Assembly (NCBI GenBank): GCA_015179125.1
Contig: WHVA01000181.1
Coordinates: forward strand, 62,001 to 126,000
Source of the DNA: Gautieria morchelliformis
Taxonomy: Eukaryota > Basidiomycota > Agaricomycetes > Gomphales > Gomphaceae
Length of the DNA: 64,000 bases
Direction: 5' to 3'
The translations under genes were made by a program, and so were the position numbers. Shown piece after piece: positions 33,347 to 45,103 of this stretch. The notes under the pieces are model-generated. The model saw only the letters and a program-made list of their open reading frames with translations, made no database searches and had not been told where the DNA came from. Position 1 is the first letter of the stretch; each line of letters starts with the position of its first letter.

Positions 33347-34554
33347 AGATGATGGATGTTAAGGGCGCGTACCTTAACTCCCGATTGGAAGAAGAAATAT
33401 ACATGTGCCAACCGGAGGGGTTTGACGATGGATCGGGACGAGTCCTGAAATTGCATCGTGCCATTTATGGACTGAAGCAATCAGGCCGTGCCTGGTACGA
33501 ACGACTGTCCAAAGTACTATTCGACGATGGGTTTACGCGCAGTCATGCCGACGACTGTATCTTCTTCAAAAAAGACAATGATAATATTACTATTGTCACT
33601 GTCTATGTCGACGACTTAGGCCTCCTCACAAGTACAGAGGAACTAATGGCGCGTATCAAAAACCTATTGAACACTCACTTCCCTATGAAAGATCTCGGCG
33701 AAATGCAAAGAATTCTTGGAATCAGAGTGGAAATTGACCGTAACGCCGGTACCATTAAATTATCTCAAGGCCATTATATTGACATCATTTTGCATCGATT
33801 CAATTTGGTCAAGGCACCGCCGGTAACTACCCCAGTCACGAAGGACATCAAATCATTAGTGCCGCGTCCCAAACAGGAACAGGGACTCGATGTTCCTTAC
33901 GCGCAAGCTGTGGGATCTCTTATGTATGCCGCTCTTGGTTCACAACCCGATATTGCATTCGCCGTACAACAACTTAGTCAACATACTCATGACTATACTG
34001 TTGCACATTGGACGGCTGTTAAACATGTCATTCGGTACCTTAAAGGTACCCGAGATCTAGGAATCACCCTCCGCGGTTCGGCGGTTTCCCCACAACTCGA
34101 AGTCTATACCGACGCCGACTTTGCAAATCTTGCCGATTCCATATCAATTGGCGGCTATATTTGTCTATATGCTGGTGGCGTCATTGCATGGCTATCGAAA
34201 AAGCAAACGCGGATCGCTCTGTCTACAACCGAATCCGAGTCTATGGCTCTTGTCCCCGGAGCCAAACACGTTTTGTGGGTAAATCATTTACTCCAAGAGC
34301 TCGGTTTCCCCTGTGACTACCCCACGCATATACACTGCGACAATCTTGAAACGATCTCCGGTATCCATGACGCTATTCACCATTTCCGCACCAAACACTT
34401 ACGCGTCGAGTGTCGTTGGATCCAAGAATTAGTCGCATTCAAGGAATTAGGGATTACTTATGTGGAGTCTGAAGAAAACCTGGCGGACGTTCTTACAAAG
34501 GCTTTGCCTTTACCGCAACACAATTATCTTCTCTACAAAATGGGTATGGCTTGA
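33300..34554 (+). pseudogene. Copia RT and RNase H
   Basis: Open from LRVLLALG after the frameshift to TGA at 34552-34554. RT: MDVKGAYLNS (first Asp), RAIYGLKQSGRAWYE, and the catalytic VYVDDLGLL at about 33607. RNase H: YTDADFANL, STTESESMAL and HCDNLETISG, followed by the ENLADVLTKALP end motif. This half is undamaged apart from the upstream shift. Confidence 0.88.
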
Positions 34555-34590
34555 TCCATATTTCTTTTGTTTCCTTTCGCTCGGGGGGTA

Positions 34591-34761
34591 TGTAACATGT
34601 AACCGTCGCTCAAGTCTCGATATAGTTTAGTCATGTATACATAGTGTACCACGATGACTCAAGGTAGTTTACTATTTCTCTTCTCCGACTCAAAATCATG
34701 TATATAGGAATTTCCGAGACATCGCGCGGTAATCCGAACTGTCTGTCTACTGCGTCTAACA
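34591..34761 (+). repeat. 3' LTR of the copia element
   Basis: 171 bp, identical to the 5' LTR except for three substitutions (A/G at LTR base 18, C/A near base 50, T/G near base 138). Confidence 0.92.
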
Positions 34762-35109
34762 GTTCTGTGGTTTAAGGTACGTACGTGCTCCACTTAGTCC
34801 TTCTATCATATTGATATATCGTTTTTGTATAGGAAAGGGTCATGACGCAGGACGAGATTGTCGAGAGCGTGGTGGTATGTTATACACTGTGGTAGTCTTC
34901 TCACATTCATGGCCTCCCAAGGACACTGCAACAAGCTCCCTGCGGCGGTCTATCCACCGTCCTAAACGTGGCTGTTATCTTCGAGTCCGATCCCCATCCT
35001 TCCCACCAGGCACATTCCTTCCTCTCATTCCTTCCTCTCATTCCACCAGCCCCAAAGCCAGCCCCAGCTTCTGTGACTGGGTGGACTATACCGACCATTA
35101 GGGCACCTG
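34762..35109. other. Right flank of the copia insertion; possible host exons
   Basis: After the duplication GTTCT, the sequence GTGGTTTAAG is followed by an intron-like stretch GTACGTACGT...TTTTTGTATAG (about 34777-34832, 56 nt). Joined across the copia insertion this would give DVLAEVRVNVLEEGTDVLWF on the plus strand. It is not recognised. Confidence 0.3.
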
Positions 35110-35470
35110 AGCCTCTCGATGGAACACTCGCATTCTCAGTACGCACTTCTTGGCCTACACCGGAGAAACCATCAATAGGTGAAGTGCACATCAATGTGAA
35201 CATGCACTCCTACCCACCTACACCACCTGTTGCACCATCACCGTGACCGTCCTCCTCTCAGACCCTCTCTGTGCCCTCCCCTCATGAAATCAAAGCGAAA
35301 ATACACGAAATCACGCCCCAGAGTTCCACCACTGTCACACATTTCGTCTTCTACCCTTCCTTACCCCTTCCTACAGCCACTACCTTGTATCCAGCCCCCT
35401 TCTCTTTCTTTTCTCGCACGTTAGCTTACATCACACCGTCACTTCCTAGTTTATCGACTGCGTCATTTAG
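35110..35470. repeat. Repeat inverted at 42910-43246
   Basis: The C/T-rich segment (CACCTGTTGCACCATCACCG, CAGACCCTCTCTGTGCCCTC, CACTGTCACACATTTCGTCT) recurs in reverse orientation at 42910-43246. No coding function is apparent. Confidence 0.6.
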
Positions 35471-36821
35471 GCTCACACCCTCCTTGCCCCAGGTGGGAGA
35501 TATGGCTGTGCCACTCTTAACCTTCATGGACTGCATGCCAACGTTCTCCGTGCTTACTACGGGCTTGCTTGAGACCAACAAGGGGATTGAGCGCCAGCTG
35601 GGTGTTGTCTCCCTGCTTTTGGGTAGCAGTTGTGGTGGCGTACCTCGAATTTCTGACAGAGAGAGATGTGAGTGAGGCATATGTGGTGGTGCAAATCATA
35701 GTTGACGTCATTTCCTATCAATTCAAAGTCTTATCTCGCGGTCGCGAACAGATGATGCGACGGTGATGGAATAAGTCATATGGGTGGCGAGTTCTTGGAG
35801 GTTCAGGTAATCTATCTTGTTTGCGATATCTGTAGAACATTTCACAGGAGCCAATATTCTAGGTCACCCTGTCTCGAAGCTGCTGAAGCATATTCAGAAG
35901 TAGAAATGTCCCGCCCTCTATTTTATTCCACCACAATTAATCTATTTTCCATACTAGAACTCATCAGTGGTCAGTCTTACCAGTGATTGAATTTATCCAC
36001 ATCCCGATTCGGTCCATTCCCAGCAAGTAATAATATGAACATAAAAGGATACTTATCGGTCACTCAAAATTTAGATGAAGTGCGGTGAGTTTAGCAGCTT
36101 TTCGCACATCTGCATATGTGCGCATCCAGACTGGACAGCGCTCGCATGGAGTATAAATATACCGTATGCTACCCGTGTGACGGGAATATCAGTGTCCATC
36201 ATGATCGGGTACGTCGCGCCTCAGTTTAACGTGATGTCGGGCTCGATCCAGGCGAAACGTTGCTGATACTCGTGAGCATCACAATAGGGTCTTGCGTACT
36301 TGGGTCTGACAAGGTGTTCGAGGGGTCATGGGTTCATGGGGTTTTTTATTGCCATGAGATACCAGCCCCCTGATCCTGCCCCAGATTTTCTCTAGAGTAC
36401 ATGTATGCCTTGGACTTCCACTTAAGTGTACTTGTCATTTGACGGACTGTCTATGCACTCTCTTTTTGCAGGTGGGCACCTCGCCAGAAACCCACCATTC
36501 TCCCTAAACCACTCACAAACATGCAAGGCCCCAGAAGGCCACCACAATTCAAATGAATTACGAGGAAAGTCAAATTTGAAATATCAGAGAATATATATGT
36601 ATCTACGGGTTTTTGATGGTATGGGTTGGCCAGAGTGAGCAGATAGCCACATAAGTTGGTGCATGTCGCTCTGCTAGTGGGTCTGTATGGGAATTGTGGC
36701 TATGATGCATTAGCTTGGATGCTGTCATTAAGCCTCTGCTGTTCTTCCAGATCCTACTGAACCATTAACCAGTGCCTGAAGGAGAAGCTAACTGCGCACC
36801 AGAGGCAATCTGCCTGGCCAT
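35471..36821. repeat. Downstream part of unit C; 35471-35780 without a gene
   Basis: From about 35785 (GGCGAGTTCTTGGAGGTTCA) the sequence closely parallels 39618-40660 of unit D. It includes the TATAAATA box near 36151-36158, the GGGTCTTGCGTACTTG track and a TGGTATGGGTTGGCCAGA track. It lies 3' of DUF6533 copy C. No gene is supported. Confidence 0.55.
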
Positions 36822-38557
36822 TTATACATCTCCAGGACATCCAGTTGTGTGAGGAAACTCATCCAACTCTATCCCAGCTGACCCAGCCTCTTCAGGTGAC
36901 TCCTGGCCTTCCTGATCAGCTATGGTGTCCTCCATGGTCTCAGTGCCAAGTCCTTGGCTCAAGCGTGGGTTCCCAAATTCAACCAGTATAGGATTGTGAA
37001 CACTTTGTCTGGCTGCTTGGAAGCTGGAGAATGAAAGAGAGGGTAATGAGGGGCTGTTAAGTTGACTGTGTCTCTCTTTGAGAGTTAGATGGAACCGGCA
37101 GATGACAATTACTGATAAGCTGTGTGTGCACTGTAAGTACAATCATATGTGTTTCTTCTTAACTTGGTCAGAAGGTACCTGTTCTGAAGCTGGTCCAACA
37201 ACCCAGAAATGCTTTGCTTTATACCATAAAGCAGCTGAAGTTAGCCATTTATCATGATCAGTGCCTTACATACCCTCACCACCTGAAATGTAAAAGGAGA
37301 CCAAGTAAGCTCTCAAATCTACGAAGGTTTATAAGTAACAAGACCTTAGATGATGTGATAGTACCAGCTATGGTAATGGTAAGCACAAATCTGACTATGA
37401 ATTAGATGTATGAAATATCATAGGGATATTACTCCTACCCATATCTGACAAAGCCTTATATGTATATTAGTGATATGTCCACAGATATAAGCAATATAAT
37501 GTATGCTCACCTTGGTAAATCATTAGACTAATGAGAGATTTCTTATCCCAAGTCTCATCTTTCCACCAAAGCCTCAGGGTTTGAATCGAGCTCAGAATGG
37601 TTACTATCACAACTCCAGTGTCAAAAAGGATTACAGTAACATCACTGATGTTGGCCACTGTCAAAGGTATTCAGAGACAAATGAGGCAACTGCAGGTCCC
37701 TAGATCTTACACCTAATGAATTTGTCAGTGTTAATCTAGGCAGAAAGTCCTATTCCTGACAAGGTTAATGTATTCCATTGTGAACTAGTGGGATTGCAGT
37801 TGGCCAAAACAGACCGGTACTATATGCAGTGGAATGAATTTATGCTATTTATACAAAGTCTCCACAGGGACATACCGCTTCACTGATAATAGCACCAAGA
37901 ATAAGCAACCCAAGAACACCCAAAACTCTTTGATTCTGAAGGGAAATAGCATAGGTGCGAGCTAGCAGAAGGCCTAGATAATAAAATGTGTTGATCCTTC
38001 TACCTGATACATATATGGGTATAATCACACACCCTGTACACCAATCAGACAAAGAACTTCTAAAGCATTAGTTAGGTGACTTAGAGTATTACATTTCCTT
38101 TGAATAGATGAGTCTCTAGGTTGCTATTTGATAAAGAATGCAAGTCATACTAGATACTCATTCCAATCAGTAAGGGTGTTACGCATGAGAGCATTGTTGT
38201 AATATACCTCGAAGGACACGGCAGGTAAATCAACATATGTGACAACAAGGAACAAAACCATGGGCAGGTAACGAGCGAATAAATAGAGAATGGTGCCAAC
38301 TTTGACGGTCTTGCACCAAATGTGCTTGATCTCAGATGGCAATGTGAGAAGAGTGTCGTAGATGAGCAGTGCTGCATAACAAGCTATGGATATCGTGGAA
38401 TTAGATAGGGGTCATGTACGCATACCAAGCGCTGCAACAGCGGCAGAGTTGACCACAAACCTAGTTCAGGTAAGTTCTTATGCATCTCAATCAATGTGCT
38501 AAGTACGTACAGGTCTGATAGCACCTGGATTTCAGCCGAGGGGTCCACCTGAAACAT
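36822..38557 (-). CDS. DUF6533-like multi-pass membrane protein, copy C
   Basis: ATG 38557 (MFQVDPSAEIQVLSD). Introns of about 50 and 42 nt separate exon 2 (FVVNSAAVAAL) and exon 3 (YAALLIYDTLLTLPSEI ... HIWCK ... RYLPMVLFLVVTY). A longer intron (GTATATTACAAC...CAACCTAG) and a short one lead to SSLSDWCTGCVIIPIYVSG and RRINTFYYLGLLLARTYA, all in frame. Later exons hold VILFDTGVVIVTILSSIQTL (37560-37640) and the acidic tail (EEAGSAGIELDEFP). The tail ends at TAA 36822-36824, about 16 residues before the stop of the other copies. This copy shows the fewest defects after F. Function unknown; predicted plasma or endomembrane protein. Confidence 0.55.
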
Positions 38558-38799
38558 GATATAAGAAAAAAGACTGGAATGCAGACGAGGGACTAAGTTG
38601 TGCGTAGCGATGTGGGTTGGAGTAGCAGATCGCGCAAGGTGCATATATAAGATTCTCGCCGGGGGTGCTGCCAGGTCACCCGATATTCACAACATCCCAT
38701 CAGTGCGAAGCATGGCGCAATTTGCAAGGTGGGCGGGTCTGATAGAAGAACGTCATGTGTAAAGAATTAATACAAGGTCGAACCATCAGATACAGTGAT
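38558..38799. promoter_or_regulatory. Promoter side of copy C, shortened by deletion
   Basis: A TATATA box (near 38642-38648, minus orientation) lies about 90 nt from the ATG, as in the other copies. About 230 bp further on the sequence jumps from the DUF6533 promoter (GATACAGTGATC) into an intron of the partner gene, so the partner's promoter and first exons are missing. Confidence 0.45.
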
Positions 38800-39617
38800 C
38801 GGAGTACTTGTCTGGTATTTCCCTTTGCATATTAATAGGCTGTCCATCCTGCATTAACCTGGTTGCTGCTTCTCCAGCACGTCTCGCCATCCATCCATCC
38901 ACCAGCATGACCCAGACACAGACACGAGCAAAGACCCTGGAGACACACCCGATGGTGTATCCCGCTGGGCCCCTTGTGTCTTGGATCGAACGCCACTCGC
39001 TGCCCCCTAGACTACACCCTCCCACCCTTCACGTTCCGCACCGCCCTCATCCCCCGGGTACGAGGTCATAAAGCGCTTCCAGACCTGTCCCCCAAGCGGC
39101 GACCCTTTCCCGCACGACCCGCGCGCCCACCGCGACGCGGGGGCTTCCCCGTGGAGGACGCGCGCTGCCCGTACGAGGCGTGTGCCTGGGGCGAGCTCGA
39201 GAAGATTAAGCAGCTGGACCGGGAGCGCGGCCGCTGCACATGCTGCGGGACGTTGGCGTGGTTCGGCGTTCAGGAGCGCGCGTTTTTCCGGGGCAGGGAC
39301 GGGGCCGGGCGCGCGACGACGCCGGCGCCCCCAGACGGCGGGCGTACTTCAAGACGGCGCCCGCGCGGGCGTTCAGCCGCGCGGCCGAGCGCGAGTTTCG
39401 TGTCGGCGGGGAGCGCGTGCGTGCGATTGGCGCAGCGGGGCCCCCGCAAAGCGGCGCAGGGGGCTGAGGCTGGGGGCGGAGAGCGCGGCTGACGTCGACG
39501 TTGCGCCTCTCGCCTGAGGGCCGTGTGCCAGACGCACGTGCGCACCTACGCGTGTCGCCCCCGGGTCGCCGCGCTGCACTGCGCCTCCCCGCACCCACAC
39601 ACGCCGCCGCCCCATGT
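38800..39617 (+). pseudogene. Partner gene copy C' (5' deleted)
   Basis: The copy starts within the second intron, then gives the Asp/Pro exon (CATGACCCAGACACAGACAC...) and the GC-rich exon. The main frame (38974-39490) reads GGFPVEDARCPYEACAWGEL, DRERGRCTCCGTLAWFGVQERAFF. Cysteines C-x4-C and C-x-C-C are conserved with B' and F'. The 3' side passes directly into unit D at 39618, with loss of the end of the gene. Confidence 0.4.
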
Positions 39618-40660
39618 GAGCGGCGAGTTCTTGGAGGTTCAGGTAATCTATCTTGGTCGCGATATCTGTAGAACATCTCACAAGAGCCAATATTCTAGGT
39701 CACTCTGTCTCAAAGCTGTTGCAGCATATTCAGAAGTAGAAATGTTCCGCCCTCTATTTGATTCCATCACAATTAATCTATTTTCCATACTCGAACTCAT
39801 CAGCGTTCAGTGTTACCGGTGATTGAATGTATCCACATCGCGATTCGGCTCATTCCCAGCAAGTAATAATATGAGCATAAAAGGATACTTATCGGTCACT
39901 CAAAATTTAGAGTGAAGCGCGTTGAGTTTAGGAGCTTTTGGCACATCTGCGTATACTCGTGTGCATCCAGACTGTACGGCGCTCGAATGGAGTATAAATA
40001 TACGGTATGCTATGCGTGCGACGGGAATATCAGTGTCCATCATGATCGGGTACGTCGCGCTCTCAATTTAATGTGATGTTGGGCTCCATCCAGGCCAAAC
40101 GTTGCTGATACTCATGAGCATCACAATAGGGTCTTGCGTACTTGCGTCTGACAGGTTGTTCGAGGGGGTCATGGGTTCATGGCGTTCCCACTGGGTTTTT
40201 TATTGCCATGAGCTGCCAGCCCCCTGATCCTGCCCTGCATTTTCTCTAGAGTACATGTATTCCTTGGACTTCCACTTAGCGTACTTGTCATTCCATGGAC
40301 TGTCTATGCACTCTCTTTTTGGCAGGCAGGCGTCTTGCCAGATGCCGGCCGTTATACCTAAACCACTCACAAACACGCAAGGCCCCCGAAGGCCACCACA
40401 ATTCAAATAAATTATGAAGAAAGTCAAATTTGAAATGTCGCAGAATATATATGTATCTATGGGTTTTTGATGGTATGGGTTGGCAAGAGTGAGCAGATAG
40501 CCACATAAGTTGCTGCATTTTACTGTGCTAGTGGGTCTGTATTGGAATCATGGCTATGATGCATTAGCTTGGATGCTGTCATTAAGCCTCTGCCATTCTT
40601 CCTTATCCTACTGAACCATTAACCAGTGCCTGAAAGAGACACTAACTGCTCACCGGAGGC
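39618..40660. repeat. Downstream part of unit D, near copy of 35785-36770
   Basis: It begins GGCGAGTTCTTGGAGGTTCA as in unit C and remains closely similar, including TATAAATA (about 39993-40000). No gene is supported. Confidence 0.55.
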
Positions 40661-41577
40661 AATCTGCCCATCCAGTTCTACATCTCCAGGACATCCAGTT
40701 GTGCAAGGAAACTCATCCAACTCTACCCCAGCTGACCCAGCCTCTTCAGGTGAATCTAGGTAGAAATTCCTAGTCAGTACTCACAAGTTTATTGTATTCA
40801 ATTGTGAACTAGTGGGATTGCAGTTGTCCAAAACAGCCTCATACTATATGCAGTGAAATGAATTTATGCTATTCATACAAAGTCTGCACAAGGACATACC
40901 ACTTGACCGATAATAACACCAAGATTAAGCAACCCAAGAACACCCAAAACTCTTTGATTCTGAAGGGAAATAGCATAGGTGCGAGCTAGCAGAAGGCCTA
41001 TATAATAAAATGTGTTGATCCTTCTGCCTGAGAAATGTATGCATATAAGCACTCACCCTGTACACCAATCAGAGAAGGAACTTCTGAAGCATCATTTAGG
41101 TGAAGTAGAGTATTACATTTCCTTTGAATATATGAGGCTCTCGGTTGTTTTTTGATAAAGAATGCAAGTCATACTAGATATTCATTCCAATCAGTAAGGG
41201 TGTCACAAGGGCATTGTCACAATATACCTCAAGGGACATGTTCGAGAAATACTCATATATGGTAATAAGAAACATAACCATGGTTGTGTAACGAGCGAAT
41301 AAATAGAGAATGGTGCCGATTTTGACGGTCTTGAACCAAATGTGTTTGATCTCCGATGGCAAAGTGAGAAGAGTGTCGTAGATGAGCAGTGCTGCATAAC
41401 AAGCTATGGATATCGTGGAATTAGATAGGGGTCATGTACGCATACCAAGCGCTGCAACAGCGGCAGAGTTGACCACAAACCTAGTTCAGGTAAGTTCTTA
41501 TGCATCTCAATCAATGTGCTAAGTACGTACAGGTCTGATAGCACCTGGATTTCAGCCGAGGGGTCCACCTGAGACAT
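40661..41577 (-). pseudogene. DUF6533-like membrane protein, copy D (internal deletion)
   Basis: ATG 41577 (MSQVDPSAEIQVLSD). Exons 1-3 are almost identical to copy C. The membrane exon RRINTFYYLG... follows, but at about 40754 the sequence jumps from the intron near AATCTAGG straight to the acidic tail (CCTCTTCAGG), removing roughly 1 kb that encodes the later membrane segments. The gene is therefore broken. Confidence 0.65.
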
Positions 41578-42235
41578 GATATAGGAAGAAAAACTGGAAT
41601 GTAGACGAGGGACTAAGTTTTGCGTAGCGATGTGGGGTTGGAGTAGCGGATCGCGCAAGGCGCATATATAAGATTCTGGGGGGGGCGGGGGTGCTTCCAG
41701 GTCAACCGATATTCACAACATCCCATCAGTGCGAAGCATGGCGCAATTTGCAAGGTGGGCGGGTCTGATAGAAGAACGTCATGTGTAAAAGAATTAATAC
41801 AAGGTCGAAGCCTCAGATACAGTGATCCGCTCGGACGAGTAATTGAGCCTTGGGTTCTTGCCAGGAACTGGATATTATATCCGCGGAATGGTCTCGAACA
41901 TGCATATAAAACTTGACGTCATGTAAGCGCACCTGGCACTCATTGACGACTGCAAGGGCGGTGTCAGCATAACGACACATGAAAACCGACTGGAACAAAG
42001 CTCACTGATCGCTATTAAGATGAAGCAGATCCGGTGTGTTACTTATAAAGAAGGGGACACGAGCAAGCGAGATGATTGGGAGATCCCACCTCAACCGCCA
42101 GAGTTTGCATTCTAAAGCGACGTTGGATGATCTATGCAGGCATATCAGCTTGTGTAAATGTTGCTGGACATAGCGACACGGGAAATTTCTCAGTTTGGCG
42201 GCATGTCCTGTAAGATGCGGGGAGAGATCGTATGA
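41578..42235. promoter_or_regulatory. Promoter region of copy D with TGACGTCA
   Basis: A TATATA box (near 41665-41670) precedes the ATG. CATATAAAA followed by TGACGTCA (41914-41921) matches unit B. A partner gene is absent: the sequence is cut at about 42236 by LTR family 2. Confidence 0.4.
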
Positions 42236-42909
42236 CAAAACAAAGTGGTTGCCCGAATGGGGCTCACCCTGTCTACAGTCGTAGCGAAATAGCTCGCAGT
42301 ACTTGACGATGCAACGTGCAAGATATTGCGGAAAGGCTGTCTAAGTTTTGACGGTCCCTTCGCTGGCGAAGGTGCTCCTTAGGAGCCCTTCGCCAACAGC
42401 GCAGAGAGTAGTTCGAAGGCTAAGGTAACGCAGATGAAGTATGAGAACTCACCAGTGATGCCTAAGTCCTTAGCTGGTTGAAGATAGAAATCTTCAAGGA
42501 AGGGCTCAAGACGATAATCACAGCCAGGTCAAGTTTGCACAAGATGGACGATGTATGATAATTGAACTGGAGAATATACATGCGAATGTAAACTACTTAT
42601 ATCGAATGCTCGTAAGGTATCAGTGAATAGGAAAGAGGCCGTCACGAGTCAGGGTTGGATAGGGGTGCGCAGTCATGATACTAAGGAGATGGAACAAACA
42701 TACAATAGAGTGAGGGAAGAATGCGAGCATGAAACGACGGGGAGTAAAGGGGCAAAAGCACTTATGGACAAAACCATGTCTTGGGACCCGCATACACGCT
42801 ACCCTGCACGGACTCTTGGTCTACTGCGTTGATCACGCACGACCTATAGGAGGGACACCCTGCGAACACGCATTGGCCATACAAACACCCAATGGGGTTG
42901 GATTAAGAG
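42236..42909. mobile_element. Partial LTR, family 2
   Basis: Matches bases about 25950-26640 of the complete copy in the same orientation (GGTTGCCCGAATGGGGCTCA...). It lacks both termini and any target duplication. Confidence 0.75.
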
Positions 42910-43246
42910 GTCGATCCAATAGGAAGGGACGGTATGACATAAGCTAACACACCAGAAAAGAAAGAGAACAGGGCTGGAGACAAGGTAGCAGATGTAGGAA
43001 GGGGTAAGGAATGGTAGAAGATGAAATGTGTGACAGTGGTGGGATTCTGGGGGGTGATTGCATGTAGTTTTGCTTTGATTCCATGAGGGGACGGTACTGA
43101 GAGGGTCTGAGAGGAAGACGGTGATGGTGCAACAGGTGGTGTAGATGGGTGGGAGTGCGTGTTGACGTTGATGCGCACTTCGCCTGGTGACGCTTTCTCC
43201 AGTGTAGGCCGAGAAGTGCGTACTGAACATGTGAGTGCTCCATCCA
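42910..43246 (-). repeat. Inverted copy of 35110-35470
   Basis: Reverse complement of the C/T-rich segment at 35.1-35.5 kb, with moderate divergence. It sits between the partial LTR and a GC-rich hairpin. Confidence 0.6.
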
Positions 43247-43454
43247 CAGGCCACGGCCCAAGCCGGGCTTAGCCCGAGCCGAGCCAGGCCTTCTGTTAAG
43301 GGCCTGGCTCAGGATTTGGCAAGCCCGAGCCCGAGCCAGAAAGGCCTGGCAATTCGCAACTCGTCCATGTAAGATGCCCATGGACCCACTAACCCTAAAA
43401 TATTTTACATCATGTGATATTACCACCATGTCAACCCACAACGAACAAGGACAC
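43247..43454. other. GC-rich hairpin segment, hAT-end-like
   Basis: GAGCCAGGCC (about 43293-43302) and GGCCTGGCTC (about 43313-43322) form a 10-bp perfect stem, surrounded by GGGCTTAGCCCGAGCC and GCCCGAGCCCGAGCC tracks similar to ends of hAT-type miniature elements. No duplication of 8 bp was found, so the assignment is weak. Confidence 0.3.
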
Positions 43455-45103
43455 TGTCATGACCGGTTTATTTCTCCTACCGCGCTACCTCCATAGTCCC
43501 CCCTCGTGGCTCCCTAGCATCTTCGCCAGAGTTCGCCGCACCCACCGATCACTCCCTCCCCACGTCCACTCTACTCGCTGTTCGCCCCATTCTCCGAACC
43601 GCTATTCGCTACTCACGCATTTCGCCAGGAGGCACGCCATCAAATATGATCAATACCAATCACCCGGCATGATGGTTCATCATTAGCCCCATCATACTGC
43701 TGATGGCATGGTTGGGTCAATCTCGTGTGCGTGCATAGCTCTGGGTGACTTAGCGAAAATTTCTCTCGCTCTCTGCTTCAGGTTGGTGTTGTGCCTCTGG
43801 ATTTCTGCTGCTCTGCTTGTTGGCATCATGCCCCGGCACTCGATCGGTATGTCTCTCTCTTCACTGCTTTCCCCCTTTGCCGCTCTCTTCGCCTCCTCAT
43901 CCGCTCTCTCATTCCCCACTATTCCTTCGACCTTGGTTGCTTGCATCATTCGCCATGGCCGCGCCATCAAAGAACCCTTGATGTCCTTTGGCTGGCTTGA
44001 TAGTTCCTCACTGGTCCTCTCACCTCCTTGGCTTGACCCGCTTTTGGATGTTCCTATGGCCGGATTGTCACGACCTGTGTATTTCCTGAACCCAGCTATC
44101 CCTGTTTTCCCTTTTACCACTCCTCTTTTGTGTTTGCTCGGCTTCACCCTGCCCTCTGACCACACCTCATCTATGACCGCTGCATTCACCCTTTGCCACA
44201 TTCGCCGAATGACCATTCACTGCTCGCATCATTCGCCAGCAGGCACACCATCAAACGTGATTGACATCCTCTACCTGGCGTGATGGTTCATCACTGGCCC
44301 CATCATCTTCCCAACGCAACCCCTATAGGTGTTTATATGGCCAGGACACATTCACGGGACACCCTACTTGTAGATCGTGTGGGATCAGCCCAGCAGACGA
44401 AGAGTCTGTGCAGGGTAACATATATGCACGTCTCAAGGCGTGTTGTCTTACATAGGTGCCTTCGCCACCTTTCCTCCCCGTCATTTCACATTCACACCCC
44501 TCCTTCTTTCTATTGTATATGTGTTTCATCTTTTCTGTATCCTGACTGTGCACCCCTATCCAACCCTGACTCACAACGGCCTCTTTCCTATTCGCTAGCA
44601 TCATGTGAGCATTCGGTATAACTAGTCTACATTCGCATGTATATCCCCCAGTTCAATTATCATATGTCCATCTTGTGAAAAGCTTGACCTCACTGTGACT
44701 ATCGTCTTGAGTCCTCTCCTGTAGATTTCTATCTTCGACCAGAGGAAGACTTAAGCATCACTGGTGAGTTTTCATACTTCACCTTCATTACCTTAGTCTT
44801 CAAACTATTATCTGTGCTGTTGGCGAAGGGCTCCGAAGGAGCGCCTTTGCCGGAGAAAGGATTGTTGCTACTTAAACAACCTTTCTGAGACACCTTGCAC
44901 ATTACATCATCAAGTGCCATGGGCTATTTAGCTACGACTTATGACTGTAGATAGGGCAAGCCCCGATCGGGCAGCCCTCTTTTCTTCTGAACATTTATTG
45001 GCTCACCCTATTCGCCGAACGGCACACTTATTTGCACAAGTTATTCAGGCATTGGCTATGTTCACTAATACATGATATTAATGGCTAAAAACCAATCTTG
45101 ACA
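43455..45103. mobile_element. LTR, family 2 (reverse orientation), enlarged by a LINE fragment
   Basis: Starts TGTCATGACC and ends CCAATCTTGACA. At 1649 bp it is about 600 bp longer than the 57-kb copy. The extra part lies between two diverged copies of a 100-bp segment (about 43600-43690 and 44212-44310) and contains a minus-strand LINE piece. Flanking 5-mers differ (GACAC, TTGCG). Its right end abuts the copia LTR-like repeat exactly. Confidence 0.75.
43692..44216 (-). pseudogene. LINE ORF2 fragment (RNase H end and following region)
   Basis: The motif VGNERADEEAKRAAKGES is the end of a LINE RNase H, followed by DIPIECRG and RAREIFAKSPRAMHAHEIDP, as in the LINE at 54 kb. Here the GNERADE motif retains Arg, whereas the 54-kb copy has TGA. 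The N-terminal part of the open frame is not recognised. Confidence 0.65.

Larger units (their letters stand above)
30702..34761 (+). mobile_element. Ty1/copia element with both LTRs, duplication GTTCT
   Basis: Two 171-bp LTRs (30702-30872 and 34591-34761) differ at three positions (about 1.8 percent). GTTCT flanks the element at 30697-30701 and 34762-34766. Next to the 5' LTR is a primer-binding site (30873-30890); before the 3' LTR is a G-rich polypurine tract (34583-34590). Gag, protease, integrase, RT and RNase H occur in the copia order, but the coding region has a stop, two frameshifts and an internal deletion, so it could only have moved with proteins supplied in trans or was damaged after insertion. 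Confidence 0.93.

Noticed and set aside
43692-44216. Independent host gene of 174 codons
   Set aside because: The C-terminal half is clearly LINE RNase H and downstream sequence; the rest lies within the same LTR-internal insertion.
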